From assembly GCF_040183065.1 (NCBI RefSeq), contig NC_091122.1, positions 154,650,455-154,714,454 on the forward strand: a stretch of DNA of 64,000 bases. The letters run 5' to 3'. Below are positions 57,578 to 64,000 of the stretch, piece by piece. Each line of letters begins with the position of its first letter. Positions within the stretch are counted from its first letter, which is position 1. A program made the position numbers and the translations under genes. The notes below the pieces were generated by a model. That model searched no databases. It was not told the origin of the DNA and worked only from the letters and a program-made list of their open reading frames with translations. Origin of the DNA: Periplaneta americana (lineage: Eukaryota > Arthropoda > Insecta > Blattodea > Blattidae).

Positions 57578-58555
57578 TCTATACTAATAATAAATCTGTA
57601 GCCGAAATTTTTCTGGTAATTTTCGATTTTCCAAAAATAATTGGTCCTAACGTATATAATTAACCACCCTAAAACCGAAAATCGCTTTTTTGAAATTTTT
57701 GTTTGTATGTCTGTCTGTCTGTCTGTCTGTATGTATGTTTGTTACCTTTTCACGCAATAATGGCTGAACGGATTTCGATGAAAATTGGAATATAAATTAA
57801 GTTCGTTGTAACTTAGATGTTAGGCTATATGGAATTCAAAATACATTATTCAAAAGGGAGGTTATAAGGGGGCCTGAATTAAATAAATCGAAATATCTCG
57901 CTTATTATTGATTTTTGTGAAATATGTTGCATAAGAAAAGTTTCTTTAAAAATCATTTCCGATAAGTGTTATCCTTTGTAAAATTTTGATAGGACTGATA
58001 TTTAATGAGATAAATGAGTTTTAAAATTAAAATAATTGCCATCTAAGGCCGTGTAATGACATAAAAAAACAAATGACTTCGTCTATAAGGGGCCTTGGAC
58101 AACAACAATCGAAAGCTATGAAAGATAGCCTACAGAGAATGTTTCTGTGTTTGTATGAAGTAATATCGGAAGCTAAATTAACCGATTTGTATAATTAATT
58201 ATTATTTCACCATTGGAAAGTGTAGTTTCTCTAGATGGACATAATGCTATAATGTTATTACAGTAACTTCTGAGTGAACCGAGGACAGGTAAGATTAAAA
58301 TAGCTTCTTATGCACAGAAAACTTGATAGGCATTCGTTTCCTGTATTTCCTAAAATAATTTTTATGACCAAATGAGTGATCTCTGGATCAAAATGAACGC
58401 ATTTTAATTTTTTTTAATACAATTTAAGTAACATAATAAACGATTTATCCTTCTATCAAACACGAATGTTCCCTGGATCAAATGTCCTATTTTAATTATG
58501 TAATTACTTTATATTTATTTCTAACGGGTGCAGCGGAGCGCACGGGTACGGCTAG
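57578..58555 (+). mobile_element. Non-autonomous Helitron-like element, copy 2
   Basis: TCTATACTAATAATAAATCT after A; ends GGGTACGGCTAG before T. About 90 percent similar by eye to copy 1, without the (AATAT)n insertion, but with its own short internal segment near 58275-58370. Confidence 0.82.
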
Positions 58556-58825
58556 TAATATAATAAATATTGTAACTATGCTGTTGTAAGTTTAATATGT
58601 AATGTATTTATTATTATTATTATCATCATCATCATCATAATCATCATCATCGCTGCTATTAATGTCATTTTATTTTATTTTTTTCCTTGTATTAGCTCAA
58701 ACAGTTACCGACATACGGATGCATAGGGTAACATTTACGGAATATTCTCGTGCTCATTGTTCAGTGAGTCTGTAGCAGTTCTTCGCTGATCTCTTAGTGC
58801 ATTAAGTTTTAATGCATTATTATTA

Positions 58826-59536
58826 GGGCTAGGATTTTGATGACCTATAAATCATGAAAAAATGTCCTACAAACAATGCCTTTATGATCTAAAAATCTAA
58901 AAAAAATGCCCTTAAAATGCCCTAAAAGTTTATCTTACATAATTGGCTTCGTAGGAAAAGAGGGTTTGTGCTACTTAATATTTAGACTGGTAATTAAATT
59001 AAATTTTCCATAATTTTTTCTAAGTAGTACATTTTAATTAATTATTTTACTTGATGTAGTTTCTATGTATGATTGTTTACCTCTGCTTCGGCATGTGGAC
59101 GTGAGGTCAGCAGTCGGCTGGTCGGTCTTGGCCCTTCATGGGCTGTAGCGACATGGATTTACTTTAATTTTAGTTTCCCTACCACAAGGCCACTCTTATC
59201 CGGAATTAACAGGTATAGAGGAATCTATATCAATCATCCTGATTGTGCTGTATTTTAATTGTCTCGTAATAATCTCTTTCTATTATCTAATATTATTTGA
59301 AATATATTAACATTCTACGTATTTTAGTTTAATTCTGCTACACAGTTTATTTCAGTGTTTAATTAATAGTTCATAGTATTTTGTTGTTTAATTTGTAAAT
59401 AACTTTTGTATACATGTAACTCTCATCTCAATCAAATTGTTGGATTCTTTGTAAGTTCATGCATATGTATATACACTTTTTGCTGGTTGAGTGGAAGAGA
59501 AGGCCTTACGGCCTTAACTCTGCCAGCTAAAATAAA

Positions 59537-59575
<39 letters not shown>

Positions 59576-59944
59576 TGAAGGGGAGGTTGGACTGATCCAT
59601 TACATGGGGTGTGCTACGTTAAAATGGCAATATTTGTGTAGAAAAACGATTAAAATATTATACAAAAAATGGGTATTAATGGACAAAATATGTAAAGAAA
59701 ATATCAAAGGAAATAAACATTATTTCACATTAATAATGGGAATTTATGGCCAAAATTAAATGAAAATCCCTAAAAAACAAAAGATGCTCTTATGAGTTGA
59801 AACAGGCAAAAAATGCAAAAAAAAAGCCCTAATAAATGTGTCTTAAAACACTCAGTTTAGGCCTGTCACATAACATATAAATACTAAAGCAGCAATGTTT
59901 CTGGCTTACTAGAAAAAAGATGCAATTTCATCAAAATCCTAGCC
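58826..59944. mobile_element. Probable hAT-type TIR element with inner repeats
   Basis: Ends GGGCTAGGATTTTGATGA and TCATCAAAATCCTAGCC. The interior holds a family-3 SINE fragment (59073-59160), GTTGAGTGGAAGAGAAGGCC at 59483 (also at 38357) and an (ATT)n tract. No target duplication could be verified because the flanks are ATT-rich. Confidence 0.6.
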
Positions 59945-59946
59945 AT

Positions 59947-59947
59947 A

Positions 59948-59992
<45 letters not shown>

Positions 59993-59993
59993 G
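59947..59993. repeat. (ATT)n microsatellite
   Basis: Followed by TTGTTG units. Confidence 0.95.
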
Positions 59994-59999
59994 TTGTTG

Positions 60000-60850
60000 T
60001 TGTTGGAGGATTGACTGTTATTCATAGCTTATTTAATTCCGTTAAGACACTTGAATCTCACAGCAAACTATAATTTTAGGCTATTTGTCCTAATTCCATT
60101 ACCCTAATTTCTGTGTGAATAGACGTTACACGCAATCACAGGAATTTCCACAAATCTCCTGTAATTTTTTCTGTATAAAACACCTGGATAGTGAAGAATA
60201 TTAGAGAACTGTGCCACCAACGAATTACTGTGTTAGTTTTTTCCGAAAACAAAATATACTGATATACGCAAACTTAAAAAAAAAAAAAAATGTTACAGAG
60301 TGTTGCTGGAAGAAATGGAAGCGAAGCTACAATACCCCATAAACAGAGTCTTGTTATTACATCCTGGACTTTAAGGATCTGAACTACGCATACGAGTTTT
60401 CTTCGAAATTTTTATCAAAGAAAATAAACTTTTAGCATACCATTATATTCAAAGCACTGTTTCAATACATCATACAATGAAATGGACAATTTCACACTTT
60501 TATAATGCAAAAGGAAATATTTCGGTGGTTATTCCTGCATAACGATTAAATATTTCACATTTCACTTTTCTGAACAACCCGAAAACATAATTTACGGTTT
60601 TAGCCGTGTTAAAAACAATTTGCTATAAATTAAAAATGTAAATCAAACCGATGTTACAATATTCTTTAATGACACTGTAGAATTAAATACACACGCTCTA
60701 TATCACTGGTCGTCAGCACTCGCTGAAATGAGTAAAGGGTAAGAAGTGTATCGGAATATGCACCGTCGCGTCGTGCAGAAGGGAGAGGTAGAAAACATTC
60801 CCGCCAGCAGCCACGGATGCACGCCAGTCCAATGTCTTATCCTCGGGTAA
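60000..60850. other. No gene recognised
   Basis: AT-rich with an A14 run near 60276. No CAP-like exon recognised on either strand. Confidence 0.4.
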
Positions 60851-60861
60851 GAGACCCTAGC

Positions 60862-61130
60862 CAGTGAGTGCACTGAGGTGACTGGAAGGTCCTGGGTTCA
60901 GTTCTAGGTGGCGGCGGGATTTTATAGTTTCCAGAACAGCCTGCAGTTCACTCAGCCCTCTATCGAATTCGGTAGCGGGTCTTTCTGGGGGATAAAAACG
61001 TGGTCGGAACTTGTTGCTGCCCGCATCACCTCATTGTAGTGCCACGTTTATGAAAGCATGGAGCTCTCTATCTCCATGTCACTGCTGGTGACGGAGCGGT
61101 GTCAATTTATTTGTAACTTAACTCATCAAT
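60862..61130 (+). repeat. SINE-like sequence
   Basis: AGTGCACTGAGGTGACTGGA (A-box-like) and GGGTTCAGTTCTAGG (B-box-like), then a GC-richer body with TAGTGCCACGTTTATGAAAG. Ends approximate; no sister copy seen in the window. Confidence 0.5.
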
Positions 61131-61497
61131 CAATCATCCCCAGCTTCTACGGTATGTTGTAAGTAATAATAAATACCTACTGCGTCTTTGAAGTTTCAAC
61201 TCCCACAGCCAAACAGCTGTACATTAATATGATTTACTGGTGTTCATTTCCGGAGAAGATGGCTACCAAAGATCAGGAAGAGCTTCAAGGACTTTCAAAC
61301 AAACGACTTCATATTTTCCGGTATGGCTATTATCCTTTTAAATAACAACATATGCTGGCCATGACGTACGAATCGTCTAAGGCTCTTATTTAACGATGCG
61401 TGAAACCACAGTCAATAGTTCGAATTCCGCTAAGGTCATGCTAATTACTGTGATTTAAATATCCTGTATTGTCTTACGTGGACAATCGGCGACATGC

Positions 61498-61541
<44 letters not shown>
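61498..61541. repeat. (ATC)n microsatellite
   Basis: About 14 CAT/ATC units. Confidence 0.95.
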
Positions 61542-61542
<1 letters not shown>

Positions 61543-61621
61543 CTAGCCTACAATCCTGAGTGACGATTTCCCACAGAACTCTCTTGCAAGCCCATGTCAA
61601 GTACCTTCAGTACCTAGAACA

Positions 61622-61742
61622 GTCGTCCTCGTGGACTAACGGTTTTCATGCTAGTCGCGAATCCGGTGTTCGTGGATTCAAATCCGGACGAGGACATTAC
61701 ATTTTAAAATCCTTAACATGGTTCCCTCTGGGAGAAAAATAA
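61622..61742 (+). repeat. tRNA-derived SINE head
   Basis: GTCCTCGTGGACTAACGGTT and GGATTCAAATCCGGACGAGG: a tRNA-like head with a pairing acceptor arm (GTCCTCG / CGAGGAC). Fused at once to non-tRNA sequence (CATTTTAAAATCCTTAACAT), so not a tRNA gene. Confidence 0.65.
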
Positions 61743-61774
61743 AACAGAAGTAGACCATCACAGTGAATTAATTT

Positions 61775-62472
61775 TAATTAACTTTATTACACAGAAGATT
61801 AATAAAAATTTGTCTGACCAAAAATATGGATTACCCAACAAATTTAATTTATACAGATTTTAAAGTATTAACTATTGAAGAAATTTATACATATAGTTTA
61901 CTAACTTACTATCACAGAAATCAAATAAAACATAAATCTAAACGACATGAATATCTTACTCGAGACAAACGTCTACTTTCCCATTAATTGAGCCTAAATG
62001 TCATACAAGTGCAGCTCTTAAACATGGTGCTAGTTTCGGCCCAAGACTTTATAATAAAATTACAAACCATTTTCCAAATTTTAAATATTTTAAAATTGAA
62101 GCTTTTAAAAAAGAAATTTATAAAATTATTCATGATATGTAATATTAACCAATGAATTTTTTTACCTTTTATTTCTGTCGACTATATTCATGATTTTATT
62201 GAATATCACTGGCTACTGTCTGATTGTCAATTTATATTAAATGTTTTTCTCTCTTTTTCTCTTTCTTCTTCTTCCCCCCCTTTCTTGTGTGTTATTTATT
62301 GGTTTGAATTAAGTTACTTACTGTATTTAGTAAACTGTCCTTGTAAATTTTATGTTATATTATTGGCTAAGACCACATCGTACACGAGCCTGGCTAGTAA
62401 CATTTTTGTTTTGTAACTTTAATTTGTACTCACTAGCTAGCTAGCTAGTTAAATAAATAAATACATAAATAA
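61775..62472 (+). pseudogene. 5'-truncated LINE 3' end with (AAAT)n tail
   Basis: A short coding end reads SAALKHGASFGPRLYNKITN, then FKYFKIEAFKKEIYKIIHDM and a stop near 62142. The pattern resembles the last residues of many jockey/CR1-like ORF2 proteins (inference). A 300-bp 3' UTR with CTAGCTAGCTAG and an (AAAT)n tail follows. Confidence 0.7.
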
Positions 62473-62599
62473 ATAAATTTGACAGATAAAGTATCTGAAT
62501 CGGTTATTTGAGAAACTACACAAGTCCATTTTTAGCCAAAACGAGTGTCTGTTTCGACATTAATACATGTCTTTGGAATGTCTGTATTTTATTTTAGAG

Positions 62600-62970
62600 G
62601 TTACTTTACGACACTTTATCAACATCTCAGGTTATTTAGCGTCTGAATGAGATGAAGGTGACAATGCTGGTGAAATGAGTCCAAGGTCTAGCCACAGTCT
62701 AGTATATACAGTCACGAAGCTTGAGTTGTGAGGGTGCTGGGAACAATAGATTGTGCCGGTACTATTTCGCATTGTCTGTAATGAGGCGATAGTAGCGATC
62801 CTAGTGGTTAGCAACTATCTATGGATGCATATTTACTACATATTGTGCTTCGTGACTGTATATACTAGACTGTGGTCCAGCACTGATAGTTACCCAGCAT
62901 TTGTTCATATTGGGTTGAGGGAAAACCCCGGGAAAAACCTCAACTAGATAACTTGCCCCGACCCGAATGT
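62600..62970 (-). repeat. tRNA-derived SINE, family 1, split by a MITE
   Basis: 62600-62692 matches the SINE body (TTTATCAACATCTCAGGTTA, GTGAAATGAGTCCAAGGTCT). 62874-62970 continues it (GGTCCAGCACTGATAGTTAC, GTTGAGGGAAAACCCCGGGA). It lacks the tRNA head beyond 62962 (5' truncated). Confidence 0.88.
62693..62873. mobile_element. MITE family 'CACAGTCTAG', copy 4, inside a SINE
   Basis: Perfect ends CACAGTCTAGTATATACAGT and ACTGTATATACTAGACTGT. Target copies GGTCTAGC (62685-62692) and GGTCCAGC (62874-62881). The SINE consensus (GGGTCCAGCACCG at 3396) shows the pre-insertion sequence. Confidence 0.93.
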
Positions 62971-62974
62971 ATAC

Positions 62975-64000
62975 ATACAATACTTCATTATAAGCTGCAG
63001 ACAGCTTTTTTTTTTCAGTTTTCTCAAAATTGTAGTTAAGGACATGTGTAGCTTCTCAAAAAATGATTAATTTAATCTCATGCCTCCATGTTAATCTCAT
63101 GGTTATAACGTTTATGGTTGGTTTCTTTATGCTGTTTTGGCACTATCTTCAAGGGCTGTGAATTAATAAATTTCAGAAAATTAGTGTAATATTCTCGTAT
63201 CGTAAAACTGGAGAGGTTTGCCAAAATATATTCACGACATCTGAGAAAATATCAATGAATTATCGTATAAGTCCGTTTCCGGTCTGTGTAACATCATTCC
63301 TGATACAGAATATACTGTATTTTGTTAAAATTATCTTCAAATTTAAAAACAATGCTACTCGAACATCTGATGAAACTCAGGTTTATTCACATAGTAAATG
63401 CTCAGAAATGAGTCATGAAGGGAGGCAAATTTAACATTATAAGAGCAGAACGTTTCGTCGAGCTCCCTTAAATTAATTTTAATCTCAAATTTGTTCACTT
63501 CCTGGTAACTTAAATTTTACATACTAGACAGATATGTGGTTACATAGCATCAGCACAACTCTAGACCTCTACCTAAGACAATATAGACGGTACTCGAACC
63601 CTGGATCGTAACTTCCGAGTAAAGTCAAAGATGATCCTTAACAGTTACGAAAACTACAGCCAACTCTCTCATTCACTACGTTATAAAATTAATTCATGTC
63701 ATTTGAACTTTTAGAGACAGAAATTTGTATTTTTACTTAACGTAACAAAATAGGCCTATTCATATCATAAATTCCAATAATTTATCCTTGACTCTGGTGT
63801 ACGAAAGCTTAAAAACAGAAAAAAAAAATATCTCAGCTCCTCCCACAAAATGTAAAGGTGTGAATAATTTATAACCTCAAACGCTATTACTTAAATCAGA
63901 GCACATTAGTAACACATTTAATTTAATAGGTGTTAGTTCTAGTATTAAGTCTCAATACGCACTGGAGCGTTGTACAAGCAGCTGCTGTTTAATCCATTAC
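62975..64000. other. No gene recognised
   Basis: AT-rich sequence to the window end. No SoHo-domain exon or other CAP exon was recognised on the minus strand. Confidence 0.4.

Noticed and set aside
61498..61541. Possible CRISPR-like or regulatory repeat array
   Set aside because: Plain (ATC)n microsatellite in a eukaryotic intron or flank; no spacers.
61622..61695. Functional tRNA gene
   Set aside because: Good acceptor pairing but fused directly to non-tRNA sequence; resembles a SINE head.

Overview
The window is repeat-rich, AT-rich animal DNA from an insect, and I infer a cockroach or related polyneopteran. The reasons are GT-AG introns of 1 to 9 kb, an arthropod-type Sorbin/CAP gene, tRNA-derived SINEs, RTE-like and other LINEs, and many mariner, hAT and MITE families. 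The species call is inference. Nothing looks bacterial or viral, and there is no CRISPR array or operon.

The one host gene I can support lies on the minus strand. It is the 3' half of a CAP/ponsin/vinexin (SORBS) family adaptor. Eight coding exons run from 43741 down to a stop codon at 15638-15640: 43537-43741, 34289-34432, 32947-33061, 29359-29470, 26459-26581, 24987-25162, 20012-20094 and 15638-15806. All seven junctions have GT/AG ends and compatible phases, and the joined frame is open for 374 residues. It encodes a charged helical segment followed by three SH3 domains, the C-terminal layout of an adaptor that links vinculin-type adhesions, actin and signalling proteins. The 5' exons (SoHo region and start) are not visible and probably lie beyond 64000.

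The rest is intron and 3' flank filled with mobile elements. 1-15600 (3' flank): decayed mariner-type transposases, a TIR element carrying a tRNA-like box, a SINE with an 11-bp target duplication, a Helitron, a TIR element with another repeat inside it, and two long inverted-repeat elements. 15.8-26.5 kb (introns 7 to 5): LINE reverse transcriptase remnants, a mariner-like element interrupted by a SINE, an RNase H fragment, and the first of two elements with 3-bp TWA duplications. 26.6-34.3 kb: two hAT-like elements with perfect 8-bp duplications, a solo-LTR-like block beside an SH3 exon, and a LINE tail. 34.4-43.5 kb (intron 1): a layered nest (LINE, hAT, MITE), further MITEs and an 860-bp AAGTAAAT-type tract. 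43.7-64 kb (upstream intron or 5' flank): second TWA element, a pogo-like element containing a mariner, SINEs, an RTE-like LINE, two copies of an unclassified repeat, a second Helitron and a LINE tail.

The host exons and the transposons do not form a functional system. The transposons are a record of insertions, and several sit within 20 to 200 bp of CAP exons. I found no convincing novel biochemical system. The best leads are the resolved gene model, the dated nests, the four-copy MITE family, and the unclassified 0.7-0.8 kb repeat with a 3' hairpin.
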